Position numbers and translations under genes: made by a program
Shown here: positions 1 to 10,767 of the stretch, in pieces
Numbering within the stretch: the first letter of the stretch is position 1
How the letters are laid out: each line of letters starts with the position of its first letter
Notes under the pieces: model-generated
What the model was told of the DNA's origin: nothing
Database searches by the model: none
What the model saw: the letters and a program-made list of their open reading frames with translations, nothing else
NCBI RefSeq assembly: GCF_950295315.1
Contig: NC_080177.1
Location: 81,901,952-81,965,951, forward strand
Reading direction: 5' to 3'
Length of the DNA: 64,000 nt
DNA from: Erinaceus europaeus
Lineage: Eukaryota > Chordata > Mammalia > Eulipotyphla > Erinaceidae

Positions 1-1335
1 CCTTTTAAGAGTTTTCCAGACTGCTCTCCACAGAAGCTGGACCAATTTACATTCCCACCAGCAATGCAAAAGTGTTCTTCTGTCCCTACATCCTCTCCAG
101 CATTTGTTGCTGCTGTCCTTTTTGATGTATGCCATTCTTACAGGAGTGAGGTGGTATCTTAGTGTTGTCTTAATTTGCATTTCTCTGACAATCAGTGACC
201 TGGAGCAGTTTTTCATATGTTTGTTAGCCTTTTGGATCTCCTCTGAGGTGAATGTTTTGTTCATATCCTCCGCCCATTTTTGGATGGGGTCATTTGCTTT
301 TTGGTGCTAAATTTGCTGAGCTCTTTATATAGTTTGGTGATTAGTTTCTTGTCTGATGTCTGGCATGTGAAGATCTTCTCCCATTCTGTGAGGGGTCTCT
401 CTGTTTGTTTAATAGTTTCTTTGGATGTGCAGAAGCTTTTCAATTTGATGTAGTCCCATTGGTTTGTTTCTGCTTTAGTCTTCCTTGCAATTGGGTTTGA
501 TTCATCAAAGATGTCCTTGAGGTGTATGTGGGAAAGTGTTTTACCAATGTTTTCCTCTAAGTATTGATTGTTTCTGGTCTAACATCCAGGTCTTTGATCC
601 GTTTGGAGTTGATTTTTGTTTCTGGTGAGATAAAGTGGTTCAATTTCATTCTTCTTCATGTTACAACCCAGTTTTCCCAGCACCATTTATTGAAGATAGC
701 ATCCTTCTTCCATTTAATGCTTTGGGCCCCCTTATCAAACATTAGATGTCCATAGGTGTGGGGATTTATTTTGGCTTTCAATTCTGTTCCACTGGTCTGT
801 GTGCCTATTTTTGTTTCAGTACTATGCTGTTTTGATGATGATGGCTATATAATATAGTTTGAGATCTGGGAGTGTGATGCCTCCATTTCTGTTTCTTTTC
901 CTCAAGATGGTTTTGGCAATTCTAGGTGTTTTCAGGTGCCAGATAAATGATTGTAGTGTTTATTCTATTCTCTTAAAGAAGCTTGGTGGAACTTTGATGG
1001 GTATTGCATTAAATTTGTGTATGGCTCTGGGGAGAATATTCATTTTGATGATATTTATTCTTCCAATCCATGAGCATGGGATGTCTTTTCATTTCTTGCT
1101 ATCAGTTTCTATTTCCTTGCATAGCAACTCATAGTTTTCAGTATACAAGTCTTTTACTTCTTTGGTCAACTTTATTCCTAGATATTTGATTGATTTTGCT
1201 GAAACAGTAAATGGGAGTGATTTCTGGATGTCTTCTTCTTCAGATTTAGTGTTTGCATAAAGAAATGCCACTGATTTTTGTACATTGATTTTGTAGCCTG
1301 ACACCTTGCTATATTGCCTAATAACTTCCAGTAGT
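1..1335 (-). mobile_element. L1 ORF2 fragment (RT-distal to C-terminal part), pseudogenised, cut by window edge
   Basis: The minus strand translates in broken frames to L1 ORF2. Near 1320-1140 it reads as the conserved 'KVSGYKINVQKS..FLY' stretch followed by 'IKYLGIKLTKEVKDLY', which lies downstream of the reverse-transcriptase core. Near 440-260 it reads 'WEKIFTCQTSDKKLITKLYKEL', in the C-terminal third. The first 130 bases correspond to the Cys-rich C-terminal region. Frameshifts and stops separate these blocks, so no working protein remains. The copy is 5' truncated at about 1335, where an R repeat begins. Its 3' end lies beyond base 1. Confidence 0.93.
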
Positions 1336-1337
1336 TT

Positions 1338-1590
1338 AAAATGTAAATATTGACAAGACCATAGGATAAGTACAATCCCCACCCCCAGAACTCCATGTCC
1401 CATCTTCTCCCTTGAAAGCTCCCCTATTCTTTATCCCTCTGGGAGTATGGACAAAAATTTTTCATGGAGTGCAGAAGGTGGAAGGTCTGGCTTCTGTAAT
1501 TGCTTCTCTGCTGGACATGGATGTTGACAGGTGGATCCATACTCCCAGCCTGTCTTGCTCTTTCCCTAGTGGGGTGGAGCTTAAGCAGAG
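1338..1590 (-). mobile_element. R repeat copy (A-tailed dispersed repeat, probable L1 3' end)
   Basis: Starts with the antisense 3' signature 'gaccataggataag', then the 'ctctgggagtatgga', 'gcagaaggtggaaggtctgg' and 'tttccctagtggggtgg' blocks shared with all other R copies here. The A-tail side is on the left, so it is on the minus strand. It abuts the L1 fragment with no visible A-tail between them. Confidence 0.75.
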
Positions 1591-1774
1591 GCTTTCTACT
1601 GATATATTATTAGCATGTCTGTCTGAACAATATGCCCATTGTTAAAACCTGCTGTATTCTGAATTACTCTCTGAAAAAGAATGGAAAGTAGGTCCCCACT
1701 GTATAAGGTTCAGTGAATTGCATCAGCATCAGCAGGCCAGAGAACTGCTCTCACCTTCTAGCAACATAGGCAAG

Positions 1775-1915
1775 GTGATTCCCAGAGATGGAATTTGCAG
1801 CCAGAAGTGGTGAAGCAGGGCTGCTGGTGTCTCTCTCTCTCTTGCTCTGTCTCCCCTTTCCTCCCAATTTCTGTCTCTATCCAGTGAATAAAATAAAGAT
1901 TTTTTTTAAAGGAAA
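1775..1915 (+). mobile_element. SINE-B, degenerate, 3' half
   Basis: The 'gaagcagggctgctggtgtctc' body, CT-rich block, 'ctctatccagtgaataaaataaagat' end and A/T tail are clear. The tRNA-like head is unrecognisable. The 1591-1774 flank shows nothing identifiable. Confidence 0.75.
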
Positions 1916-2120
1916 ACTTTTTAAAAAGGATCTGAAGAAGAAACACTTCACAAAATTTCCATGTAGAAATTGAAAGTCTTCTGCAAAATGCACTAGTTTA
2001 ACTTAGTAATACTTTTTTTTTTTTTGGATAAACATAAAACCAGCCATATGGATTTAATTCTGCAAAATGTGATGTAGTCTCCATGGCTAAAGGAAATTAA
2101 AAGTACCAGTACCAGAGAGG

Positions 2121-2480
2121 GGGATAGAGTGGTAGCGCAGTGGGTTAAACACACGTGGCGCCAAGCGCAAGGACCGGCATAAGGATCCCGGTTCGAGCCC
2201 CTGGCTCCCCACCTGCAGGGGGGTCACTTCACAGGCAGTGAAGCAGGTCTGCAGGTGTCTGTCTTTCTCTCCCCATCTCTGTCTTCCCCTCCTCTCTCCA
2301 TTTCTCTCTGTCCTATCCAACAATGAATGACATCAACAATAATAATAACCACAACAAGGCTACAACAACAAGGACAACAAAGCAGGGGGGGGGGATGGTC
2401 TCTAGGAGCAGTGGATTCATGGTGCAGGCACTGAGCCCCAGCAATAACCGTAGAGGAAAAAAAAAAGGATTAAAAAAAAA
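2121..2480 (+). mobile_element. SINE-A long form, complete, with 12-bp target duplication
   Basis: Complete head (A-box-like 'gtagcgcagtgggttaa'), B box 'ggttcgagccc', CT-rich body, CAA-rich linker and the extra 3' module ending near 'ataaccgtagagg', then an A-rich tail. It is flanked by the duplication 'gtaccagagagg' at 2109-2120 and 2481-2492, so it is a fairly recent insertion. Confidence 0.93.
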
Positions 2481-2574
2481 GTACCAGAGAGGACTTTTTA
2501 AACTTTGAAAATATAAAAAGGTTACAGACTTTCTAGTTCCCACTAAAAGATCCTGCACCATTTTTCTTTTTCTT

Positions 2575-2705
2575 TTTTTTTTGGGGGGGGGGAGGGATTA
2601 ATGACTTATAGTATAATCGATAACACAGAGATACAACCCCTCACCTCCCCATAACAGTTGTCTAGATGTCTGGGAGCCTTCAGTAATTATCACCAACTAA
2701 TTTTT
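2575..2705 (-). repeat. Probable old A-tailed L1-type 3' end
   Basis: A T-rich start followed by 'ggagggattaatgacttatagt' and a pyrimidine-rich region resembles an antisense L1-type 3' end of the kind seen at 45270 and 23290. It is too diverged for firm assignment. Confidence 0.35.
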
Positions 2706-2884
2706 TTTTTTACACTCAAGTACATAAGTGCTTGACTGTATGTGTATTTAGTAAAATAGCTTTAGATAATAGAATTTATCTGGCAATAAAGAACAGTTAT
2801 TTCCTTAATCAAACTTTAATACGTTCATTCTTATCCTTGTACTTAAGATCAATGAATATAATATGAAAAATTCATATGAATGGT

Positions 2885-3152
2885 GGGAATGGTGGATTTG
2901 TAGTGACGGCACTGAACCCCAGCAATCACCCTGGTGTTAAAAATAAATGAATACTTTATCCATTTATTAGACAGAAACAGAAACTGAGATGGAAAGGGGG
3001 ACAGAAAGGGTGAGAGAAAGGGTGGCATTTGCAGCACTGCTTCACTGTTCTTAAAGTCCACCCCCCTAACCTCCACATATGGGGACCGGGGGCTTGAACC
3101 TGGGTCTTTGCACACTGTAATGTGCAGGCTTAACCAAGTGCACCACTATGAA
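2885..3152 (-). mobile_element. SINE-B, old, minus strand (with a SINE-A tail scrap at 2885-2940)
   Basis: Reads antisense: 'ttattagacagaaacagaaactgag', 'gcagcactgcttcactg', 'ggggcttgaacctgggtctttgcaca' (B box on the reverse strand) and 'taaccaagtgcaccacta'. The 2885-2940 segment matches the long-form SINE-A 3' module in sense orientation ('actgaaccccagcaatcaccctgg'). Confidence 0.8.
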
Positions 3153-3159
3153 TTATGGA

Positions 3160-3735
3160 GTTCAGAATAACCTCTTTTGCAATAGCTGACTCTTTTACAA
3201 CAGTTTTGAACAAAGTATTCTTACCGTTTTAACTGTCAGAGTGACTTCTCTCTTCTTACCCCAAAAAAGTTGCATTCTGCTATAATGAATGACTGAACCA
3301 TAAGAATCTTTAGAATTTAGGTGAGGAAAAAAAAAAGTGGCATTGGTTTCCACATTAAAAGTTATAGAAGTTTTAGAACATTGTAGATTCTCTCTTCCCT
3401 CCTTTCTGTTCTCCAGCAACAAGTCTACTTTCTGAAGCCAGATCCTGTCCACTCCCACAGAAAGCCAGTTCTGTCACATGAGGCTCTGCCTGCAGGGAGG
3501 CAGTTCATGAATCACAGAGGCAAGAATGATGCTCCACTCTTTTCCCTTTCTCTTGCGCTACTTTGTTTCAAGTGGCATTTCTGTAGGCAGCAGAGGAGAT
3601 GGACGATTTTTAGTGGATTGAGGGGCAAACAGGGTTTGAATTTGAGGTTGTCGCTGCTGGGTTATGGCTTCTTGGATGTGATGGGTTTATCATAATCTTC
3701 CTCCTAAAACAAAGTTTGTAACAGATTGTTACCTT
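3160..3735. other. Non-repetitive stretch, no gene seen
   Basis: No ORF with family resemblance and no known repeat. It ends in a short (AT)n run at 3741-3756. Confidence 0.5.
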
Positions 3736-3756
3736 TTAAAATATATATATATATAT

Positions 3757-3942
3757 TATTGGATAGAGACAGAGAAATTGAAAGGGGAAGAGGAGGTAGC
3801 GAAGGAGAGAGACTGAGAGACACCTGCAGCCCTGCTTGATCATTCATGAAGCTTTCCTCCCAGCTAGGGAGCAGGGGCTTGAACCTGGGTCCTTGTCCTC
3901 ACTAACATGTGCCTTAACCAAGTGCACTACCGCCTGGCCCCC
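3757..3942 (-). mobile_element. SINE-B, minus strand
   Basis: Typical antisense order: 'ttggatagagacagagaaattg', purine-rich block, 'cctgcagccctgctt', 'ggggcttgaacctgggtcctt' and terminal 'gcctggccc'. A short AT run abuts its tail. Confidence 0.9.
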
Positions 3943-4251
3943 AGATCTTTACTCTTCTCATTGTTCTGAAGGGCCACTGGTAAGCAGGAAAGCAGTCAGC
4001 GACATGTGCATTTCTGATCTTTCTCCTTTTGCTTTCCAAATACAGGGTGTTTTTTTTTTTATTTGTTTTTGCTTTTTTAACCTTGACTTTTTTTGCTAAA
4101 CAGTTCAGGATAAACAGAATACTAACAACTACCCTCTCAGTTATCAATTTCAGGCTATCATCTCTGTCTAGGGTCATGCCAGATATATCTTTTTTTGAGT
4201 CATAGTTTTGACTTTAAGTTGATTATCTCTTCAAGGACTCCCATTATTTAA

Positions 4252-4543
4252 AAATATATATTTATTTATTCATTCCCTTTTGTTGCCCTTGTTGTTTTTT
4301 TATTGTTGTGGTATTTTGTTGTTGTTATTGATGCTGTCTTTGGTGGATAGAACAGAGAGAAATGGAGAGAGGAGGGGAAAACAGAGGGGGAGAGAAAGAC
4401 AGACACCTGCAGACCTGCTTCACTGCTTGTGAAGTGACCCCCCTGCAGGTGGGGAGCCGGCGACTGGAACCGGGATCCTTACACCGGTCCTTGCGCTTTG
4501 CTCCAGGTGCCCTTAACCCTCTGCGCTACCGCCCATCTCCCAG
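4252..4543 (-). mobile_element. SINE-A, minus strand, near full length
   Basis: Runs from the 'tatttatttattcattccctttt' tail through 'gacagacacctgcagacctg' and the reverse B box 'ggaaccgggatcc' to 'cgctaccgcccatctccc'. There are few substitutions, so it is young to middle-aged. Confidence 0.93.
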
Positions 4544-4545
4544 GA

Positions 4546-5465
4546 CTCCCATTTTTAAATAAGATCATTTTCTCCTGTAGGGGAGGTGAAGACGTGAGCA
4601 TGTCTTTTTTCCTTTCCTGATGGGACAAGTGGGAGTATACAGTTAAACCTCCCTCTACCCCACCCTCCAGCCAGCTCTAGAGACCAAGCCCCACAGCTCT
4701 GTCAGTGGGTAGCTTGTGCACTCTGATGCCAGGCTGGCATTTCACTCTCCTGAATCTGGACGAGGTAAATGTTAATATGACACTTGGTACACTATTAGTT
4801 CTTTTCTGTCCTTCACCATCCCAAACTGTCCCTTCTGACCCACTTTATTCATCCTCATTGCTTCCCTCCCTCCCTCCTGGTAACCATTAATTGTTCTTAT
4901 TCATATTAGGAGGCTAAAAATCTAGCATTTTATGCTGGTTTTTATTGAACCTTTACATAGCCTCTTTAATGCTGATTTAAAGTCCTTGCCAATTAGCTTC
5001 TGCTTTTGCTTTGTTTTGCTTATTTTGTATTGTTCTAGTGTTATGTTGGTATGTTCATTTCCAGATTTATTGTAATGATTATGTTTGCAAATATGCCCTG
5101 TGCCTTTGACTTACCAAAATCTGATTTTAGTTGCTGCATTTCTCTCTCTTCCCAGATAACTCCTGGGACAGTAGAATATTTTAGTAGTGTCGAGACAGCT
5201 TAATGGTCATACAAAAGACTTTCAGCATCACTATAAGCCAAGGCTGAGCAGTTTCTGGTTAGAATAATAATAAATAAAAATAAAACAATTTAATACCATT
5301 TCTTTTGTTTATTTGAAATCATTGCCAGTATTTTAAGTGTGTTTATGTTTAAGACTCATCACCCTGTTTTTATTGTTTATTGAGTACTCAGACTTAACTG
5401 TCTTATTTCATTTCTCTTCAAATTTCTAGATTTTCCCCTCTCCAGAGCACTGTTAAAAGTAAGTT
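4546..5465. other. Mostly unique DNA with a small antisense L1 3'-UTR scrap
   Basis: Around 4800-4930, 'ccatcccaaactgtcccttctg' and 'ctccctggtaaccattaat'-like sequence resemble antisense L1 3' untranslated DNA. The rest is unclassified and has no coding signal. Confidence 0.4.
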
Positions 5466-5467
5466 TT

Positions 5468-5562
5468 TGGGTGGCTCTGGGGAGTTGAACCTGTGACTTT
5501 TGGTGCCTCAAGCATGGAAATATTTTTGGATAGCCACTATGCTATCTCCCTAGTTGTGTGTT
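5468..5562 (-). mobile_element. SINE-C fragment, minus strand
   Basis: 'gttgaacctgtgacttttggtgcctcaagcatg' followed by 'gccactatgctatctccct' is the reverse of the SINE-C head. The body is lost. Confidence 0.65.
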
Positions 5563-5739
5563 TGTGGACTTTCACCTATCATCACATTCCTCCTAGCTAC
5601 AAAACAATAGTGCTTTCTGTATTTTGTATTGTCTGAAGGTAGTACATCTTCTGTTTCTGCTTATCTGAAATTATTTTTACTATAATTAATTTCTAAGAGA
5701 TTTTTCAGATACCATAGACATCTAGGTCTAATTGGATTC

Positions 5740-5935
5740 TTTTTTTTTTTTTAATTGTCATGATTTTATCGGGCACTGAGTGGTTTACATTACAGTCATT
5801 AACACAGGTGTGGTTTCTCCTCACTCTGAGAGGGATGTCCGCAGACTCTCACCACCAACTTGGTCCACTGTAATCAATAATAGTCCCAGAATAACATCCA
5901 TTTCCTACCACTTTCTCCAGAGGTTGTCTTTCTTT
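5740..5935 (-). repeat. Unclassified A-tailed retroposon-like segment
   Basis: A T-run at 5740-5753 (an A-tail on the minus strand) leads into 'tttatcgggcactgagtggtttacattacag'. The layout looks like an antisense retroposon 3' end, but I do not recognise the family. Confidence 0.35.
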
Positions 5936-5939
5936 CTTT

Positions 5940-6066
5940 TTTTTTTTTTTTTTTTTTTCCTATCCTTTTTTTCTATTTACCAGAGCTGGTTCAGATTGAA
6001 CCTGTGGCTTTGGAGCCTTAGGCATGAGCTTCTAATTGCATAACTATGGTGCTGTTTACCCTGGCC
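5940..6066 (-). mobile_element. SINE-C, minus strand
   Basis: A long T-run, then 'accagagctggttcagattgaacc', 'tttggagccttaggcatgagc', 'gcataactatggtgctgt' and 'ccctggccc'. Confidence 0.8.
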
Positions 6067-6221
6067 CACCAGAGGTCTCTGTGTTGCTGCAATAAGAGAA
6101 ATTCTTTCCCTCTTTGGCTATTTCTTTATCTTTTCTTTACTTATTTTTTTTTCTCGCCACTAGTATTATTACCGGAGGGTTCGGTGGCAGCAGTACAAAT
6201 CAAGCATTCCTGGAGACATTA

Positions 6222-6418
6222 TTTCCTCCCCCCAATTCTCTTTTATTTGATAAGACAGAGAGAAATGGAGGGGAGGAAAGGTGAGATAAAGAGGGAAAGA
6301 CAAAGAGACACACACAGCGGCTGGTTTCACAATTCATGATGTCCACAACACCCACAGGTAAGTAGTGGGGGCTCGAACCTAAATCCGTGTACACACTGAT
6401 GTAGACACTCCACGGCTC
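6222..6418 (-). mobile_element. SINE-B, minus strand, grading into a minisatellite
   Basis: An antisense SINE body ('gataagacagagagaaatggag', 'gggggctcgaacctaaatcc') that passes without a break into the 48-bp array. Its tRNA-like 5' end at 6395-6418 resembles the repeat unit. Confidence 0.8.
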
Positions 6419-7309
6419 AGCCCAGTGTACCCGGACCTTAGCCCCCACATCATTACTCCACAGCTCAGCCCAGTGTACCCGGACCTTAGCCCCCACATCA
6501 TTACTCCACAGCTCAGCCCAGTGTACCCCGACCTTAGCCCCCACATCATTACTCCACAGCTCAGCCCAGTGTACCCCGACCTTAGCCCCCACATCATTAC
6601 TCCACAGCTCAGCCCAGTGTACCCCGACCTTAGCCCCCACATCATTATTCCACAGCTCAGCCCAGTGTACCACGACCTTAGCCCCCACATCATTACTCCA
6701 CAGCTCAACCCAGTGTACCCGGACCTTAGCCTCCACATCATTACTCCACGGCTCAGCCCAGTGTACCCCGACCTTAGCCCCCACATCATTACTCCACGGC
6801 TCAGCCCAGTGTACCCCGACCTTAGCCCCCACATCATTACTCCACGGCTCAACCCAGTGTACCCCGACCTTAGCCCCCACATCATTACTCCACGGCTCAG
6901 CCCAGTGTACCCCGACCTTAGCCCCCACATCATTACTCCACGGCTCAACCCAGTGTACCCCGACCTTAGCCCCCACATCATTACTCCACGGCTCAGCCCA
7001 GTGTACCCCGACCTTAGCCCCCACATCATTACTCCACGGCTCAGCCCAGTGTACCCCGACCTTAGCCCCCACATCATTACTCCACGGCTCAGCCCAGTGT
7101 ACCCCGACCTTAGCCCCCACATCATTACTCCACGGCTCAGCCCAGTGTACCCCGACCTTAGCCCCCACATCATTACTCCACGGCTCAGCCCAGTGTACCA
7201 CGACCTTAGCCCCCACATCATTACTCCACGGCTCAGCCCAGTGTACCACGACCTTAGCCCCCACTACATTACTCCACAGCTCAGCCCAGTGTACCAGGAC
7301 CTCCAGTCT
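6404..7309. repeat. 48-bp minisatellite, about 18 tandem copies
   Basis: The unit includes 'cagcccagtgtaccccgacc', 'ttagcccccacatcattact' and 'ccacggct'. Copies are nearly identical. An early block carries 'ccacagct' and a later block 'ccacggct'; scattered variants include 'taccacgacc' and 'ctcaaccc'. Because 48 is divisible by three, several frames stay open across the array: a plus-strand frame with a 16-residue repeat (6425-7333) and two minus-strand frames (6200-7330 and 6379-7221). These frames follow from repeat length; there is no codon-level sign of a gene. The unit resembles the 5' head of the adjoining SINE. Confidence 0.97.
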
Positions 7310-7349
7310 CCACTTCATTGGCTGTTTCATTAATTTTGTTGTTGTTGCC

Positions 7350-7575
7350 TGTTTGTTCTATTTATTTTTATTGTCTTAATTTACTGGAGAGAGACAGCTG
7401 GAAATTGAGAGGGAAACAGAAGATACAGACAAAGGTAAAGGGATACCCGCAACCCTTCCTCACCACTCTGAAAGCTTTTCCCCTGCAGGTGTGGACTAGG
7501 GATTTGAACCCCAGTCCTTGAGTACTGTAACATATGCACTCAGCCAGCTGTCCCACCCACCACCCAGCCCCTCAT
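7350..7575 (-). mobile_element. SINE-B, minus strand, diverged
   Basis: 'actggagagagacagctggaaattgag', 'cccctgcaggtgtggactagggatttgaacccc' and 'ccacccagccc' mark an old, complete copy just beyond the minisatellite. Confidence 0.85.
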
Positions 7576-7579
7576 GCCC

Positions 7580-8115
7580 TGTTTTTATAGTTTTCTTTTT
7601 GCACCCCCCTCCCTCCATAGTTTCAGTGTGGTAAGGAGGATCTGAAGGTAATTACCAGGATTCTTACATCCTGTTTCTTGGATCCCAAGGCTTTCTCTCC
7701 CACTTAAACTCAATTAGATGCTAAACTTGGTTGTCTTGTGGAAGGCATTCCAAAAGTAATTAAGATCTCTAGGTAGGGTTCCAGGAGAGACTGAAATAAC
7801 CAAACAAACATTTTAAGAAGCAGAGTGGTCTGCACATGATGCCAGAATTGGAAGTTAGATCTGAAACACCGGAGATGTTACATGCGCCCATGATTGCTTG
7901 AAATAGGAGGTGTCCCCTAGAGAAAAGAGGACGGTGACCTTTAGAAAACACCCTCAGGTGATCGCAGGCAAGGAAAAGAGACCCTCAGAATATCTATCTC
8001 CCCCATCCCTCCTTCTGTCTCACTACCGCCTCAACTTCTCAAATAGATGACAGCACCTCAGGAAGCTCAGTGTTTGATGCCTTAGAGACCCAAATAAGTA
8101 GTGCTCCACTTCAAA
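7580..8115. other. Unique stretch, no gene or repeat recognised
   Basis: Mixed-composition DNA without family matches. The short open frames here look like chance. Confidence 0.5.
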
Positions 8116-8224
8116 TTTTAAAAACTGTCAGTTCGCAAATAAATGGTATTTTTGTAACTATTAAATTTGTGGTCATTTGTTAAGCTGTTCAGAGAATTAC
8201 TGTGGCATTTCTTTTTCTTTCTTT

Positions 8225-8506
8225 TTTTTTTTTTGCCTCCAAGTTTTTCATCACTGGAGCTCAGTGCCTTCACTGTGAATCTACTGCTCCTAGAGGCCAT
8301 CCCCCCCTTTTATTTTGATAGGACAGAGAGAAATTGAGAACAGAGGGGGAGATAGAGAGGTTGAGAGACGCCTGCAGACCCGATTTTTCACGTGTGAAGT
8401 GACCACCCTGCAGGTGGGGACCCAGGGGCTTGAACCGGAATCCTCAAACAAGTCCTTTTGCTTAGTACCATGTGCACTTGACCCAGTGTGTCACTGCCCA
8501 GCCCCC
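8225..8506 (-). mobile_element. SINE-A long form, minus strand
   Basis: Begins with the antisense 3' module ('gcctccaagtttttcatcactg', 'ctactgctcctagaggcc'), then 'gacagagagaaattgag', 'cctgcaggtggggac', 'ggggcttgaaccgg' and 'cactgcccagcccc'. The CAA-rich linker is deleted. Confidence 0.85.
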
Positions 8507-8649
8507 TGTGGCCTGTCTAGATTAGGCTGAATTCATTATTTTACTGCTAACACAGTGCAAATTAACAAAGGTAATCTAATTATTGTAAGGGTTCAGATAC
8601 ACAACTCAGCTCACAGGTGAATTGAATCAAATGAGTGCCCATTACTTTG

Positions 8650-8775
8650 TTATTATTATTATTATTTTTTAATTGACTCCAGGTTTATTGCTGGGGCTTG
8701 GTGCAGGTACTCCTGGCAGACATTTTATTCCCTATTTTTAAAATTTGATAGAACAGAGAGAAATTGAAAGAGGAA

Positions 8776-8811
<36 letters not shown>

Positions 8812-8943
8812 TGCAGATCTGCTTCACTGCTCATGAAATATCCCCCTGCAAGTGGGAAACAGGGGCTTGAACCTTGATCTTTGTACTGATTCTTGTGTTT
8901 AGTACTACATGCCCTTAACCCAGTGTACCACTGTCTGGCCCCA
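8650..8943 (-). mobile_element. SINE-A long form, minus strand, with internal (GA)n
   Basis: An (ATT)n tail at 8650-8668, the 3' module ('tccaggtttattgctggggctt'), then a (GA)n expansion at 8768-8807 inside the purine-rich body, and the 'ggggcttgaacc' and 'ccactgtctggcccc' ends. Confidence 0.85.
8768..8807. repeat. (GA)n microsatellite inside a SINE
   Basis: About 20 GA dinucleotides, expanded from the SINE's own purine tract. Confidence 0.95.
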
Positions 8944-9730
8944 GTTTCCATTACTTTACATCCTCAGTAGCACTTGGTATTTTCAGATTTTTTTAAATTT
9001 TTGTCTCTCTGAGCCCGAAAATAATTACATTAGCTTTGTTAATTTGCACTGTATTATTCTACTAAGATTAAATCTATTTCCATACATAGTAGTTCTGTGA
9101 ACTACTCTTCTAGAAGCTTGTGTAATTTTTTCTTTTGATTTATGAGTCATTTATGTATTCTTGTCACAAACATTTACCTGTTTATCATGTCCAGCAGATG
9201 GCTTAGTGGCCAGAGTCTTGGACTTAAAATTTTATCGTGTGTCATGGATATATTTTGCCTGGTTTGTGGCTTGAATGTTTTTGTAATGCCTTGCATGGAG
9301 AAAGCATATAAATTTTTAATGTGTTCTAATTTGAGCATATTTTCCTTTTATAGCAATAGCCTTTATCATTAAACTCTTACCCAACCTAAAGGCACAGAAC
9401 TATTCATTATTTTTTCTGTTTGTTTTTAATAGGCCTTTGTTTTTAAACTTTCACGTTTTATACATTTTCATTTTTAACTCAACAAAATTTTTGTGTATAG
9501 CTTGGTTATTTTTTCAGTATTGTTTAATAAATATATTTCCCTTTCTTCCTTCGTATTATCAAGGATCACTTATGTGTGGCATTTCTAAAGTCTCTGTTTC
9601 GTCCCTAATAGTTAATGACTTGTACTTTAAGCTTTAACTAACTATTACTATTTGGTGAGGGTTGACAAAATATGGAAAATACTCCACTTCATTGTATAGG
9701 AGTCCCTTGGTATTTCTGTGTGTGTGTGTG
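8944..9730. other. AT-rich stretch without recognised genes
   Basis: A short SINE-like scrap may lie at 9190-9230 ('cagatggcttagtggccagagtc'). Otherwise unclassified. Confidence 0.4.
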
Positions 9731-9733
9731 TGT
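9716..9733. repeat. (TG)n microsatellite
   Basis: A short run of about eight TG dinucleotides adjoining a SINE-C tail. Confidence 0.9.
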
Positions 9734-9734
9734 T

Positions 9735-9892
9735 TCTATTTTTTTAATCAAAGAAAGAGCTACAGAGAGAAAGACACAGGGAGAGAAAGATCAGAGCACT
9801 GCTCAGCTCTGGCTCATGGTGGTGCTGGGGATAGAACCTAGGACTTTGGAGCCTAAGGAATTTGCATAACCATTATGCTGCCCCCACCCTAT
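9735..9892 (-). mobile_element. SINE-C, minus strand
   Basis: 'cagagcactgctcagctctg', 'ggggatagaacctaggactttggagcc' and 'gcataaccattatgctgcccc' are the diagnostic SINE-C blocks, nearly intact. Confidence 0.88.
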
Positions 9893-9894
9893 GG

Positions 9895-10300
9895 CATGTC
9901 TTCATTTTTAAATATACTTTTTTAATATTTTATAATTAATATAATTAAATTTAAAATGATAATTTCTATTTAATATTGACTAATGAGGTTCTTTAAAATC
10001 TTCGTGGACTATTATTTTGAAGTTAGAATGCACACAGTATGTTTGTCAAATTGTCCAGTTACTTCATTGGGGAAATAGTCTAAACAGTGGTCTATGAAAG
10101 AAAATATTGCTTGATAGATTTTGGTGTGAAGCCTTTGAGAATGAGTATCATTACTCCACATTCTTCACCTGACTTGGCAATACAGTTAGATGTGGGAGAT
10201 AAAAGTCTGACTCCTGGTAGAAATGAGAAGTCTGTTTGTCTGGTTTTGGGAGAAAATTCTCCTATGGATCTTTCTGCTCATCTTATAGGTATATGTACCA
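9895..10300. other. AT-rich unique stretch
   Basis: No repeat or gene recognised. An open frame at 10087-10449 runs from here into a SINE and is not credible as a gene. Confidence 0.45.
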
Positions 10301-10301
10301 A

Positions 10302-10700
10302 TTACAGTGGTCTGGGTAGTGGCATAGCAGAAAATGTGTCGGACTGGGGCCGGACGGTGGTGGCCCCGGTTGAGTGCACATGTTTCAATGCTGAAGGACC
10401 TGGGTTTGAGCCCCCAGACCCCACCTTTGGGGGGGGAGAAGCTCTGTAAATGGTGAAGCAGTGCTGCAGGTATCTCTTTGTCTCTGTCTCTATCACCCCC
10501 TTCCTTCTGTGTTCCTGGCTGTTTCTCTCCAATAAATAAATAAAGATAATAAAATAAAATATAATAATAAAAAAGCATGTTGTACTGAAAAAAAAAAAAG
10601 AGGTCCTGAGCCCTGTCCTTAGTATTGTACATTCCAAGTGATACTCTGATTCTTTCTCTTTCTTTGTTTCTCTCTTTCATTAATAAATAAATAAATCTGT
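10302..10700 (+). mobile_element. SINE-D, split by a SINE-B insertion
   Basis: The head 'cagtggtctgggtagtggcatagcag' lies at 10302-10345 and the remainder ('gaggtcctgagccctg', 'gtgatactctgattctttctc', (AATA)n tail) at 10601-10698. The halves join as one SINE-D if the SINE-B between them is removed. Confidence 0.8.
10346..10575 (+). mobile_element. SINE-B nested inside SINE-D
   Basis: Starts 'ggggccggacggtggtggcccc', with B box 'gggtttgagccccc', and ends with a long (AATAA)n/ATA tail. The bases on both sides resemble the same SINE-D segment, consistent with a decayed target duplication. Confidence 0.88.
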
Positions 10701-10767
10701 GGAGAAAAATCAATTTTCAAACAGATAGTAAGATGACAGAGGAAAAAAGGAAGCAACAGTTTTTGTA

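Noticed and set aside
6404..7309. Possible CRISPR-like array
   Set aside because: Units are contiguous with no variable spacers, and the DNA is mammalian. It is a minisatellite.
6200..7333. Long overlapping open frames of 376, 302 and 280 codons
   Set aside because: They exist because a 48-bp unit without stops is repeated in phase. All three frames encode 16-residue repeats on both strands, and no start context, domain or flanking exon supports a gene.
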